Source of the DNA: Hypericum androsaemum
Lineage: Eukaryota; Streptophyta; Magnoliopsida; Malpighiales; Hypericaceae
Assembly: GCA_963995505.1 (NCBI GenBank)
Contig: OZ023190.1
Span: forward strand, 12,022,092 to 12,086,091
Direction of reading: 5' to 3'
Length of the DNA stretch: 64,000 bases
Shown here: piece after piece, positions 26,223-39,153 of the stretch
How the letters are laid out: every line of letters begins with the position of its first letter
Position numbering within the stretch: the first letter of the stretch is position 1
Notes under the pieces: generated by a model
Databases searched by the model: none
What the model was told of the DNA's origin: nothing
Seen by the model: the letters and a program-made list of their open reading frames with translations, nothing else
Program-made: the position numbers and the translations under genes

Positions 26223-27534
26223 GGAAAAGTACACATAAGTACCTTATAGTTTCAGTAATTATCATTTGGGTACCCTGTAGTTTCATAATCATAAAAAAGG
26301 TCCCCAACTTATTTCAATGTTTAGCACTAAAAGGTCCATTGGTCCGGTTCAAGGATTTTTGAGCAAACTGCGTCGTTTTGACGCCTATGTGGAATGCCAC
26401 GTGGCGGTGATCCGGATTGGTCATTGCTGACGTGGCAATAGGTAAATTACCATATTAGTACCAAATATATATTTTTTTTTTTTCCCTAAAAACCCTCTTT
26501 CACCTCAATCCTTCATCTTCCACTCTCTCTCTCAACCTCCTCCTCTCTCTCATCCTTGAATCAAGAAAACGAAAGCATCATCTTGAGTACAAATCATTTT
26601 TACACCACCAGGCCGAAACAAAAAAAGAAGATAAAAACTACCAAAACTGTCTAACTTATACCACCAGTGAATTGAAACACAAAATTCCAACAAACACGAG
26701 AATTGAAACAACCCAACAAGCCAAATTGGTGCCTAATCCACAGAGTAATGCTTACCCAGAGAATTACTGGACCAAATTACCAACAAAAAGCAATGGTGGC
26801 CCATCAACCCTCGCCTTTGCACAATTAATCATCCCATTTGACCCCTGTGTGAAAAAAAACCCTAAAATAATATGAACTTTTCAGAGCAGCGGCGGTGATA
26901 ACGGCGGACAGACCACCCAGCCCCAGCTTCAGACCTTCGATGGAGCCGATCCTCGACATCGTCTGATAACGGCGGACACCAGTCCCTCGTGGAGCTCCCC
27001 GACGGCCACCCCAGCCCGGTGGGTACAACTGTAATAAGCCTCCGGGAAGGTCAAGCTCGTCTTCAAGGTCCACAACACCGCCAGGACCGTCTCCCGATTT
27101 GAGGACTACCGCCGCTCCGTCCGCGACCGGGCTGCTGTCCTCTCCGGCGGCGGGGAGGAAGATGCGCGGTGCTAAACACAGATTTGATAATATATGAGAG
27201 AGAGAAAGAAGAGGTGATTGAGAGAGAGAGAGAGAGAGAGGAAGACGAAGATGAAGATGAAGAGTTAAGGAGAAAGAGGGTTTCTAGAAAAATAAAAGGG
27301 TACTAATTTGGTAATTTATCTACCGCCACGTGAGTATCAAGTAATCCTAGTCTAAGCCATGTGGCAGTCCACATAGGCCATAAAACGATGCCGTTCTCCC
27401 AAAAAAAATTGGACCGGAGCTTGAGACCGGTCCGTGACAAAATTAAAATAAATTGGAACTTTTTTACGGTTCTGAAACCACAAGGTACCCAGTGATAATC
27501 ACTGAAACTACAGGATACTTTTGTATACTTTTCC
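26223..27534 (+). mobile_element. Pack-MULE with zinc-finger gene fragment
   Basis: A 1.31 kb element with inverted repeats of about 240 bp starting GGAAAAGTACACATAAGTA and containing two GTACC.TGTAGTTTC boxes. Flanking 9-mers TATTTTTTT and TCTTTTTTT differ by one base. The core has CT- and GA-rich edges and a GC-rich coding fragment. The ends resemble those of the MULEs at 10075 and 22300, so they form one group. Confidence 0.88.
26976..27172 (+). pseudogene. Captured fragment of a C2H2-type zinc-finger protein
   Basis: One frame reads SLVELPDGHPS, and another, after a small indel, reads VKLVFKVHNTARTVSRFEDY followed by an Arg-rich stretch ending in EEDARC. This resembles the conserved block before the cysteine-rich part of a plant-specific zinc-finger family (At4g27240 type, recalled from memory). 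Frameshifts and stops show it is non-functional. Parent identity is tentative. Confidence 0.5.
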
Positions 27535-27543
27535 TCTTTTTTT

Positions 27544-28650
27544 TAAGGGTGTGAAATGCAAGTATCGATCAGGGTAATGGTAAATGGGGACAATGACTAT
27601 TGCTAGAAAATCACATTTAATTAGTCAGTATAATTGATGTTAATTTTATGCATGTTTCGAATAAACAAATACCTCGGGACAGCTGGCATGTTTATTAGAC
27701 CCATTGCACATGACATTGCCGGCTACAGTCAAACGGAAGATCTAAGATCTAAACATCTAAATTAATATAGGCCTACCCTTTGAGAAAAAAATAGCATAAG
27801 CCAAAATTAGTTGAGAAATAGACTGACAAAACGCACATGAATGTAACCGTCATGCAAATCTTTTGATTACCAAGTCCAATATTTTAAGTTAGGTGCACAA
27901 TTTAAAAAATTGGGAAGACAATAACATGTCAACTGCCTAATAACGTTGTCATGTGGACTATATATATTCACTCGCATCACAGTATCTGCTTTTAAGCTTC
28001 TGTCAATTTTTGGCTGAAAATTGATGCATTGCTCAATCGGACAATACAAGCTTCTGCTTTAAGCTTCTGCTTTTAACCATACAATACAAGCTGCCAATTG
28101 TTTTAATCGTTAAATAAGGCAAAGATAGAGACCACCTTAGATTTTTTAGAGTCGAGTAGTGTCCGATATTTTTGAGAGTAATAAAAAGATAGGGAACGGC
28201 CTTAAGGTTAGGAGTGGTACACTATTTTCTCCACTTGGGTGGGGGAACACAAAAGATTCGAGAGAGAGATCATACATCAAAAGGTTAAAAAAATGCACAT
28301 GATATGATATGATGATGCTATAGAATCTCAAACCCAGAAAAAGAAAACACGGACTTGGTTTTTTTCCGTGCACGCATTATTAAAATGTTTGGTCTTGTAA
28401 GGACGAAAAGCATGTCCTTATCCAGATAAATTGTCTACGTTTTTAAGCTAAGAATAGGCAAATATTATTAACTTTTGCCGGAAATTGAGCTCTTACTTCT
28501 TTTTTGGTGAAAAATTGAGCCCTTACTTAGGTTGTGCCGACCAAGACAAATCCACTTTCCCAATAGTAAATGACCACGTGGCAGCATTGGAGAAGTGCGG
28601 TGTTGGGGAACTGGGAAAATAGTATTTGAAAGGTACTTCGTAATTGATTT
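27544..28650. other. Intergenic DNA, nothing recognised
   Basis: AT-rich. No supported gene. The left edge carries a 16-bp near-copy of the sequence on the other side of the preceding MULE (see findings). Confidence 0.5.
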
Positions 28651-28727
28651 AGATTTTTTTAAAATTTAAATACCAATATTATTAATCATAAGTGTCATAC
28701 AAAAGGAGCTCCTCGGTAGGAGAGTTG

Positions 28728-29902
28728 GGGGCAGATTCTATGGGGACAAGGTTAATCCCCATATTTGGGGACTGAAAGGAAGATTGTGACAATCTAGGTA
28801 TTAACAAAATAATTAAGGGTAAAATTAGAAAGCTAATAAAAACAAAAGGGGAGATGGAAAATTAGCTACCAGACTAAAAAGGCAAAAAAAATAAATAAAC
28901 CAATCTCACGTTAAAAGAGGAAGGGATTCTTTCTCTCTCTCATTAAATTATTGTCAAATTCAAAAATTCTACCACCTACCAGATTATTATTTTTAAAATA
29001 AACTCAAAAAACCAAAGAACGAAAATACAATAGAAAACCAATATCAGTACGTACTCAAACCAATATCAGTACGTACTCAAACCAATATCAGTACGTGCTC
29101 AAACCAATATCAGTACGTGCTCAAACCAATATCAGTACGTACTCAAACCAATATCAGTACGTACTCAAACCAATATTATTACATCTGAAAACCAATATCA
29201 GTACAGACTAAAACCAATGTCAATACGTACTAAAACCAATATCAATAGGTAATCAAATCAATAACAAGATGTACTCAAACCAATATCAATACATACTCAA
29301 GCCAATATTATTAGCGATTGAAACCAATATCAGTACAGAGTAAAACCAATATCAGTATAGACAAAAACCAATATCAGTACGTACTCAAACCAATATCATT
29401 ACATCTGAAAACTAATATTAATACATACTCAAACCAATATCATCAGTGATTGAAATCAATATCATACAAACTAAAACCAATATCATTACAGACTCAAACC
29501 AAACAAAAGAGGTCGCGAAAACCAATATCACTACTGTAGAAAACTAATATCACTACTGTAGAAAACTATTATCACTACCGTAGAAAACTAATATCACTAC
29601 TGTATTCTCCTTCCGTCGTTTCTTCTTCTTTTTCACAGACAGCAAGCGACGGCGGTACTCCTGGCGACGGACGAGCGACGGCGAGCACGTCACCTCTAGG
29701 CACGGCGCGGGTTCGTGGGCTCTCTCCCCGAGCTCTCTCTCTCTCCTTGACAGCTCCTTCTTCTTCCGCCGAGCTCTCTCTCTCCTCGACGGCGGGGTGA
29801 CGTCGGGCAGCAGCGGACGGGACTCGGCCAGCAGATCCGTCACCAACACCATGGGATCCATTTCCTGGATTTCTCCAGAGGTGGGTGGTTTCTTTGGTTG
29901 GG

Positions 29903-29937
<35 letters not shown>

Positions 29938-30157
29938 GAGAGAGAGAGGGAGAGATTTTTTAATTAGTGAAAGAGAGGGTGGGAGAGGAAGAGAGATGGT
30001 TGGTTTAACCTAGTTTTTTGTTTAAAAAGTCAAAAATGTCCCTGATTGGTTATTGACCATTGGATGTAAATTTTTTTTTTAAAATCGAATCTAAGGGCTC
30101 TAAATCTAATCCCCACTTATGGACAACTTTTTATTAGTCCCCACTCAATCCGTCCTC
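28728..30157. mobile_element. MULE-like element with ACCAATATC satellite, copy 2
   Basis: A 1.43 kb element flanked by the 9-bp duplication GGAGAGTTG (28719-28727 and 30158-30166). Ends resemble those of 7106-8760: ATTCTATGGGGAC on the left and GGATTGAGTGGGGAC from the right, with the same subterminal TCCCCAT..GGGGA palindrome. The core contains the ACCAATATC array, then a GC-rich gene-like segment (29600-29870) of unknown origin and a (GA)n tract. No transposase was found. Confidence 0.85.
29036..29600. repeat. 22-bp ACCAATATCAGTACGTACTCAA tandem array
   Basis: At least six near-identical 22-bp units at 29038-29170, followed by more diverged units with the same ACCAATATCA core to about 29600. 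The core is the same motif as in 7378-8065. Confidence 0.92.
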
Positions 30158-30510
30158 GGAGAGTTGTACAAGACATTCTCCAAGTCACAAAAAGAACTAC
30201 TAGTCTTAGCTAACCAATCGGTCTCACAATTAGCAATTCTAGGTACATACACAAATTTACTCAAGAGTAAACTCAAAATGGTAGATTAGATATCTAAGGC
30301 ATGAATTTTGAGGTCCCAAGAGATGGATGAAGACTCGTTTGTGAGGTACTCCACCAACCGTTTGCAGTCCGATTCAATCAGAGTGTGTGTAAGTTGGAGG
30401 TGTTGTTTTGCGTAGTCAACAGCCTCACAGATGGATTCCAACTCAACTTCCTCACTGTAGAAGTTGTTACCCTTCTGGTTTTGATCATTGTGATCTGGCT
30501 TCTAACTTAT

Positions 30511-31149
30511 TGATTTGGATTCAATCAACAAAATTTTAGGTTAAAGCTATACAAATGTAGAAAATAACATAAAGATGGTTGTCCTCTCAATAGAAAACTA
30601 CAATAGTATAAGGGTTCGTAATCCAACGGTACAAACTGTTATAAATATCTAGGAGGTCTAGGGTTCAAACTTTGATATTATCATGGTGTAAAATTTTATC
30701 TTAAAAAAATAAAAAAACTACAATACTCTATCAAAAAATTTCAACAAAAAATGGTGTTTAGAATGGACCATTCCCAGTTAAAGGAACAAATGGACTATGG
30801 ACGATGGATCCTCGAGCCTCATCCTACCTCCCTTCCCTTAATTCCTTTCCCTCCCATACAATAGAATATTTCAACGATTTGCGCTAGTCCCAAATCTACA
30901 AGGAGCAAAAAATTGAACAATTACTATTAAGAAATAATTGGTCCCCACTTCAAATATTTGAAAAATTATTTAGGTTAAAAACTTATCATTGTATATTCAA
31001 ATAATATGAGTCAATTTATTAAGTGTATATTTAAATATCAAAATTTTAGAAATGGTTTTAAGAATTACTTATAAAAAATGATTTTGCAAATTTGTCGGAT
31101 TAAACTTGACTCAAATATGAAAAGAATAAAGTATAACTATGGTAGAATA
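30511..31149. other. Intergenic DNA, nothing recognised
   Basis: No supported gene or element ends between two LINE remnants. Confidence 0.5.
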
Positions 31150-34100
31150 GCTCGAATAACAAAGAATGACCATCGTCGTCTCCCAGTGGCCTCAGAAGGC
31201 GTCAGCTAGCATTGTATTGGATCTACGCCAGTGGAACCGAGAGTTGTTCGGACACATCCCAGGCCTTAAGAATAGATGCATGGTTAGACTTAGCGGTGTC
31301 CAGAGGGCACTAGAGTCAAGGGTCACCAAGAGTCTCCTTACTGGATAAGATGCATAGATCTCGATGGTATTCTTGACCATGAGGAGCTCCTATGGCTCCA
31401 GAAATGTAGGAAAACTTGGATCGCAAATGGGGATCGTAACACTCATTTCTTTCCATACTTTGACCATTGTTCGGAGGCATGGGCGACCTCGTTTCCCTAT
31501 CAGGGAATTTTTATGGGATCAGAACACCCTTTGCACTATGTCCATAGACCATTTTGAGCAGCTTTACTCGGAAGAGGAATCTTGTCGTTCGACTTTTATA
31601 AACCCGAATGACTTTCTGACTCCTAAGGCCGGCCTACTAGATGGACTATGTAGCCCAATCACTCAAACAGACGTACGAGACGGAGTACTTCAGATGGGAC
31701 CCTAAGCCCCGAGCAAAGAAAGCTACCATGCCATCATGTTCTAGAGATGCTGGGGGTAGTAGGCGACTCAGTATGTGCTCAGGTCCACGAGTTCTTTCAT
31801 AGTGGCCGGCTCCCACCATACATGAACACTATGCTGATCACGTTTATCCCCAAGATCCCTACACCTAGACACTAGCTCACTTTCGGCCCACCAGCCTGTA
31901 TGGTATTCTGTACAAGATCATTACTATGATCATGGTGACCTGACTAATGCCCCCTCCCAGACGTTAACCAGTCTGATGTAGGCCAGTTTTATCCCAAGTC
32001 GGTATCTATCGGATAACATTGTTATACTACGCAAAACCTTGTAATCGATGACCGGCAAGACTGGCTAGACCGGTTGGATGGTTGTTTGACCTTGAAAAAA
32101 CTTACGACCACCTCAGTTAAGGTTTTCTTCGTGAGATGCTTACACTGTCAGGGCTTCCAAAGCATTTCATTGACTAGATTTTGGAGTGTATCCTGACTAG
32201 TACGATGTGTGTCCTCTGGAATGGTGGGAAGACTGAGGTTTTCACCCCATCTCGTGGGATTCGACAAGGCAATTTGATTTCCCCATACCTCTTTGTTCTA
32301 TGCATGAAGCGCCTGTCACATGCCATAGAGAAACTAGTTCAAGAGAGATGATGGATTCCCATTCGAGTGGCTCATCGTGCACTGTCCTTATCTCACTTGA
32401 TGATTGCAGATGACTTTATCCTCATGTGTAGGACATCAATAAACCAAGATTTAGTAGTATGGGACATCCTGTCATCCTTTTATGGTTGATCGGGATAGTG
32501 GATTAATTTATCTAAGTCTAAGTTCATGGTTTCCCATAATATCAGCGTAAAGCTAGTTGTTCAACTCATCAATTTTATGGGTATTTCTCTAACTGCCAAC
32601 TTGGGACAGTACCTAGGGGTTCCAACAACACTTACTCGGGGGCATTTAAAGACTTACCACTACGTTATATAGAAACTTTAGAGTAAGATGACAGGGTGGA
32701 AGGCAAGATCACCGAGCTTGGCTGGCTGGCTGACACTAGCTCGTTCAGTTCTACCTTCATCCCATCCCACACTATGTAGATTGACTTACTCCTTCTCATA
32801 GTGTGTGCTGATATAGATCGTTGTATCAAAGATTTTTTTTGGAGTACAGACCAGGACCATCATTGCAGGGTACCTCATCAACTTGGTTACGATGTGTCTT
32901 CTAAAGGAGGTGGGCGACCTTGTGCTCCGACCGATGTAACGAGTTAATCCGGCATCTTTTGCCAAGCTGCCGTGATTGTCTCTTCAATCCCAGGAAACCT
33001 TCTGGGTAAGAGTCCAGATTGGCAAGTACGGTCGAGATTGTCAGGACTTGGATATGCTTCAACTAAAATTGGGTTCATCCTCTACCTGGTAAGTCATCGT
33101 AATACCTCGTTTGCTCCTCACCTGCGGTCTTTGCTAGAATGCGGGCAATGTGTTGATGACATCTTCTAGATTGATATGTGGTTCTCCCCCTCCCTGCTAA
33201 ATTACCACCTGCTCAGCAAGCTACCCGCTAAGAAGGCAGAGAGACACATAGCAGAGTACTAGTCCCTAGAGAGTGGCTAGAACGTGTCTAGAAAATATGC
33301 CTTTTTATCTCCTCACTTGATTAGTTCTTTGATTTTAACTATTTTTGCAGGATTCTCTATCGTGGATGGACACCCTCTCCTAGGGCCTTACCCAGGACAA
33401 CCGATTCTCTACACAGTCCCTATACAGAGACTTGTGCAAAGAGGAGGTAATGCCGCCCGCAGACCTGATATGGAAATAAATATGGTTATTTATTTTATCA
33501 TGGCAGGTTGATGACGAATGCAGAGTGTGCATGAAGTTACTTCACTGACAACAGTAGATGCGCCAGATGTGGTTTGGCTAATGAATCATTGATGCATATG
33601 TCTCGTGATTGCAGGTTCTCTAGGGTGGCATGTGAGTCTCTCCTCCCACATATGCACTATCACGGGCCACATCTCTTCCATGACATCATTACTACACAGA
33701 CACATGCTACCACCATAAAAAGAGCTCTAGTTGCATGGGCACGATTGCTAGAGGGTTTCGTCAAGCTTAATACTGACATGACCTCACTGGGGAAACCCAA
33801 TCTTGTTAGCACAGGTGGTGTCATCCATGACTCGGGTGGGCATTGGCTCTGTGGATTTGCCATGTGCACTGGTTATTGAACATCACTAGTTGTCGAGCTC
33901 TGGGCACTCATCCTGGGTGTCGAGCTAGCATGAGATGTTGGGTGCATGTGGAGATCGACTTGACGCTAGCTATACTCTGTGTCGGACGTCATCTTTAGAG
34001 GGACCATCCATTGGCAACCCTTACCTACCGCGCTAGGGAGATGCTTCATCATATTGGGAGATCTATATCCAACACACTTGGAGGGAGGGTAATCATTTGG

Positions 34101-34474
34101 CATACGCTCTCTCCATGCACCCTTTGACGATTACTTTTGACCATGTCATTTTTTATATGCCTTTTTTGCCATGCCTAGATGTGTACTTGGATGACATGAA
34201 GGGGGTTAGCCTACCCCGATGTACATGTATGCCTTATGATATCGAGGACGTAGCAACGTAATGTTGTAACTAGTTGTACTAATGGCGTAAAATCAAGTTT
34301 CGTGATTATAACATCAAGGCTAGCACCCACCAAGATGCTCTTTGCCTATCGTAGATTATTTCGATCGGATTTTATCGCGATAGGATTTTACAGAGACTGC
34401 TGATTCTGCGCTAATTAAGATGTAATTCTTGTCATATTTATACCGGGCTCCTCCACTTTTACCCCCAAAAAAAA
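31150..34474 (+). pseudogene. Decayed L1-type LINE (RT to RNase H)
   Basis: A 5'-truncated plant LINE with many stops and frameshifts. In order: a linker region with LRQWNRELFGHI (31166-31350), a spacer with DHFEQLYSEE, reverse transcriptase with FDLEKTYDHL near 32083, GIRQGNLISPYLFVLCM near 32260 and ADD at about 32406, then an RNase H start GFVKLNTDM near 33755. The endonuclease is missing. The 3' end has a short A tract (34467-34474). No single frame covers more than about 113 codons, so it is dead. No target duplication was confirmed. Confidence 0.88.
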
Positions 34475-35463
34475 TGTATAAAAGAGTGAGCGAGATTTAT
34501 AATGATTTCTCAAAACATGGTTTAGGTTATTTATCTATATTTATTTCCTTGTGCCTCTCTCGTCCCCCTACTTTTTTCTATGTTGGACTAATTTAGAATG
34601 TAAAAGCTGTTCAAAATTCTAATAAATATATAATATCATCTGTTTCATCAAAAGTTCGAACTCGAGACATAAACAATCGAAAACAAAACCAGTAGTAAGC
34701 CTCTCTCTCCTCTTGAGGTTGGTTGAGTTTCGACTTGACATTATTTCAGACATCTATGCTTACTGGTTGTCTTTCGCTTCATTTTTGGACCATCCCTTAA
34801 CCTCAAAATCTGTCTGAACAAGCCAATGTGACCCCCCTTTTATCTTCTCCACTCTATTCTATCATTCAAGTTATGCACAATCCCAATTCATGAGCTGAAA
34901 TGGTTGGAAGATGAGCCTTTCCAACAGTTTCAGTGCTCACCCATTGTATAGCTTGTAGGTTTCTGGGTACCCTTCCAAGATTTGGATGGTTCACACTCTC
35001 TATTTTGAAGGAGAAAAGAGGGACCTTTTGGTACTGCAATTTTTTGGGTCATTAAAGGTGAGGGCTTTCTTGCCAAGATTCAACCTTTTTTTTTGGGGGT
35101 ATTTTATGTGCTTCAATAGCTGTCTCTAATGTTTATTTTGAGGCTTTCTTGTTTTTGTAATGTATTGTGGGTTTGAGCTTATATGGTGTATATGTTTATT
35201 TTCAGCAGCTGTTACTACTATTGCCTGTTTGGATTAATTCTCAATGTGAAGTTCAAGTAACTTGTTTACATATGAGGTAGTGGGTTTTCCTTGATAAAAT
35301 GGTGGGGTGAATTCCACCAGCAGTGAGAAGGGCAATGCAGATTAGCCAATTAGGTTATATGTTTTTGTGCTTGTGAAATGGATAATGGTTTCTAAAGACT
35401 TGGTTTTTATTTGACCCTTTTGGATTTTGTGGTTTGTTATTGCAGTTTAATTGCTGGTAGATC
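34475..35463 (+). promoter_or_regulatory. Upstream region and 5' UTR of the TRM gene
   Basis: Sequence between the LINE poly(A) and the TRM start codon. It probably includes promoter and leader, with a likely 5'-UTR intron ending TTATTGCAG at 35444. No core promoter element could be placed with confidence. Confidence 0.45.
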
Positions 35464-38400
35464 ATGGAGGCCGAGAGAAAGCGGTCCAAGGGGAGCTTCT
35501 TGAACTTGTTTGAGTGGAATGGCAAGTCGAGGAAGAAACTATATGCGAACAATTCCGAGTCCCTGGGTAAACTCATGAATGTGCATAATCTATGTTCGAC
35601 TTCGGGACCAGTTAATGGGTTATCTGATGTATTTTCTTGTTGTTGTAACAGAAGGATCTGTTGAAGGAAAAGAGAAAGGTGAAAGTAGAACAAAGTCGCG
35701 TTATGCTGTGGTGAGTTCCATTCTTAGTCCATTTGTTCTGGTAAATAAATAAATCCTACTGCTATGGAACTCTCTCTAACTCAAGGTAGAATGGTTTACT
35801 TTTGGGTGGCATCCAGATCGAGGTGAATGACAGGAGAGCTTTTAACCATGACGCGAACGACTATAGCTGTGCTTCTTCAGTTACTAGTGATGAGGGATGT
35901 CATGCTTCTAGACCTCCCGGGGTAGTTGCTAGACTAATGGGTTTGGATTCATTGCCGACGTCAAGTATTCACGATCCATCTGCCACACTACTTTCGAACT
36001 CTCAGTCTCTTAAAGCATCTCCATATAATACAGCTGTCCCTCACTCGTGGAGTCAAAATAACCCAATGGTCTTCCAAGATGTTTACAGTAGGCGTGATCC
36101 CTGTTCTATGGAATGTATGAAACCTAGGCCTCATAAGTTGCAAAGTCGGCCTATTGAGAGATTTCAATTGGAAATGATGCCTCCAAAGTCGGCCAAAACC
36201 ATTCCCATCACCCATCACAAGCTGCTGTCTCCTATCAGAAAACCTGGATTGATGACAAGAGAGAACGTGGCTTATGTTATGGATGCAGCAGCAAACATCA
36301 TGGAGGCGAGTCCCAGGGCAACTAACAACAAGATGCCATCTATTACATCCTCAACCCCGGTGAGAATTCGGGATTTGAAGCAAAAGATGGAAGCAGCACA
36401 CACAACATCAGTTGTTCAAAGAAACAGCATTCATGGTTCCAGCCAAGGAAGACAACATCAGAGTTTGAATGGCTCTGAGGACATGCGCTCTAACACGGTT
36501 CCTGTGCCTTTTCCTAAAGGAACTTCTGATGGAGCAAAAAGAAAGGGAGTGTCAGCTTCAACGGTGAAAGGGTCCAAGGCCACTGAACAGAGAAGGCAGG
36601 GGTCACCTTCAAGAAATATTGTCAATATGAAGGAGAAGTCACGGAACGAGGTTAAATCTAACATGATCTCTAGGAGACCGCCTGCCAGTGAAAAGTCAGT
36701 AGCAAAGTCTGGAAGAAACACGGATAATGCCCTGAGGCAAAATAACCAGAAACAAAACGTTACAATTAGTAAGGATGGTTCGGCATCAAAGCAATCAGCG
36801 GTCAGAAAAGTTCAAACCACGAATGTTTCTGGAGTTCCCAGTAGGACGATGAACAAGACTGCTTATAGGCCTGAAACGGTGTCAAGAAAAATGGTGGCCG
36901 GTTCCAGCAAAGAGAAACTGGATGGTGTATCCCAGCTAAGACGATCCGTGGATACTTATTTAGCTGCAGACACAAGTTCTTCTGGTATTGTGTCATTTAA
37001 CAGAGATGGAAGAGTTATCAAATGTACTGTTGCAATGGATTGTCTCAACGATATGCCTCAGCATAACATGAAGAATGGCACGGATGTTGTTTCCTTCACT
37101 TTTTCATCTCCTATTAAAACCAAGCCTAGTTTTCAGTCCTCCAGTCCTCCCCTTGAATTATTAGGTGGTCAAGATACGAGCTTCAAGAACTTGTCATCTT
37201 TACCCATGGGAAATGTTGTTGGTGCTGATGCTTTGGGCTCTCTTCTAGAGAAGAAATTAAAGGAATTAACTGAGAAAGTACAGTCATCGAATTATAATTT
37301 CATCAGAGAGAAGACTTCTGCAAATGCTCATGATCCAATGTCAGCATTGTCACCGGACATTTCAAAAACCAGACAAATAGGGAACAGGAGGTTGTTTCAA
37401 TCAAGTCCAGATGCAAGTACTTCAGATCAATCGGGTGAATTGGAATGCTTTCTACCTACAAATTCCAGAGGTTCTGCGCCTCAAAAGTCGGAGGTATATT
37501 TCCTATGTTACGTCCTTGTGTGTACTATCATTTCTTGCATTCACTTTCCGTCTTTATTCTGCGAAAGTACCCGATGAGCGGCACGTAAACTGATGGTAGT
37601 ATAGATAGATATTTAACTATTTAATGAAAACAGCAAGTGCTCTTATAGGCATGAGTTTTGTGATTGTGGTGTGTTAAGCTTTTAGAATTTGAATACCTGC
37701 TGCCATTTCTTCATGGTCTCTTTATGGGGCTCCAATCTACTTTGTTCCCCTCTCCGAAAAATTCTGCATAGTTTTGGCAAAGGAAGGTTTTCGTTTTCCA
37801 CATGTCTAGTAAACCGAGCATGTTTGCCTGTCCTTAATATGTCAACAAGTTAGCTGTGGCTCAGCTTGGAGATCACATTGGATCAGGTGACTTGGATTAT
37901 TTTTTTCCGAATGGCATTATCTAGTCTGTAGTTAGCCAACGGGAAGTCCTTCAGTTTTGTTTCAGGAACTGAACCGCTTGCTTGATCCGCTGCCCACCTG
38001 ACAACTTTGCATCATGATGATTATCTGTGTTAACACTCTCTCAGTTTTTAGACAATTGATGTTGAACACCCCAGTAGCACACATTTTGCTGTAATCTTTT
38101 TCGCTTTTCAATCTTATGGACTGACACATCCCGAACGATTTCAGCAAACAAATTCCGAAGAGATGGAAGAGCACAGCAGCAGCAGCGGTTACAGTGAAGC
38201 TGGAAAAGAATGTTTAGGTCCTAGTCCAGTTTCAATTCTTGAACCTTTATACAAGAGTGGAAATTTCTCAAAAGCACAAAGTAAGGAAGGATCCCTTTCA
38301 AACTTAAAGATTTCTAATTCGATCAGCTAAACCATTAAGATCTTTCCAAATCTGCTAGAATTTGGCTAGTTGTTTGAGGAATGTTCTTGGTCATCTACCC

Positions 38401-39153
38401 TGTGCCTGATGATTAGCCAAGATGATTTGTCAAACTCAGTACTCTCCTTCCCTTTGCATTTCAGGCTTTAAGCTATTGTCCGCGGCACAAGAGGTTCACA
38501 ATGCAATATCAGATGTTGAAAGTTTTGATGTAGACGAGACAGAAGCATCCGAGTCAATCTCCTTGATTTCTGTGGCAGATGTGAGGATAAGTCCCCTGGC
38601 TGAAGCTTGTGCTTTTGACGAAGAGGTGTCGGGTGATTCGGAAATGAACTACTTGAAGGGTATGCTTAGCAACGCTCATCTTATTCTAGAGGAATTTGCG
38701 AGTGGCAGAACTTCTAAAGTCATGGAATATCATCTTTTCGACTGGTTGGAGAACCGAGAGAATGAACCGGGAAGGAATGCAGTGGAATACTCCAAGCTGG
38801 AGCAGAAGTTGCTATTCGATTGCGCCATCGAGTGGCTAGACTCGGCGTGCGCACGAGTCTCTCTTGGCGGGTGCAAAGCCTGGTCCAGGTTATGGACATC
38901 GTTTCAGAGGGAAGGGTGGGCGGCCGAGAAATTGCTCGACGAGATCCACCGTTGGAGAAGCATGGAAAGCTTGATGGTGGATGAGATAGTTGACAAGGAC
39001 ATGAGCTCCCAGTTCGGGAAATGGATCGACTTCGACCAGGAAGCATTCGAAGAGGGTGTAGAGATTGAGAATGAAATGCTCACTTCTTTGGTTGATGAGC
39101 TACTTTCTGATCTGTTAAACCCTTTAAGCCTTGTCTATGTTACCACTAATTGA
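35464..39153 (+). CDS. TRM-family protein (DUF3741/DUF4378), TRM6/7/8-like
   Basis: A plant protein of the TON1-recruiting-motif/LONGIFOLIA superfamily, which typically acts on cortical microtubules with TON1 and PP2A. Five coding exons with GT-AG introns: 35464-35566, 35652-35710, 35817-37493, 38145-38280, 38465-39153. The phases join to an 887-residue protein. The start is set by an in-frame TAG two codons upstream. The N-terminus is basic (RKRSKGSFLNLFEWNGKSRK). VARLMGLD, the DUF3741 signature, lies at about 91-98. The middle is Ser/Lys-rich and probably disordered. The last 200 residues (NYLKGMLSNAHLILEEF to LVDELLSDLL) form a DUF4378-like end. Assignment to the TRM6/7/8 branch rests on the N-terminus and on its place next to RECQL1. 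The exact paralogue is uncertain. Confidence 0.92.

Larger units (their letters stand above)
28651..30510 (-). pseudogene. LINE RNase H tail split by a MULE
   Basis: On the minus strand 30500-30167 encodes an RNase H segment with ELESICEAVDYA, TLIESDCKRLVEYL and ETDWLAK motifs plus internal stops. The 3' remainder (28718-28651, ending in a short poly(A)) lies on the other side of the element at 28728-30157. The sequence parallels the LINE tail at 11532-12228, which lacks this insert. Confidence 0.78.

Noticed and set aside
29036..29600. Regular 22-bp repeats resembling a CRISPR array
   Set aside because: The units are head-to-tail without unique spacers, lie in a plant MULE-like element, and there are no cas genes.
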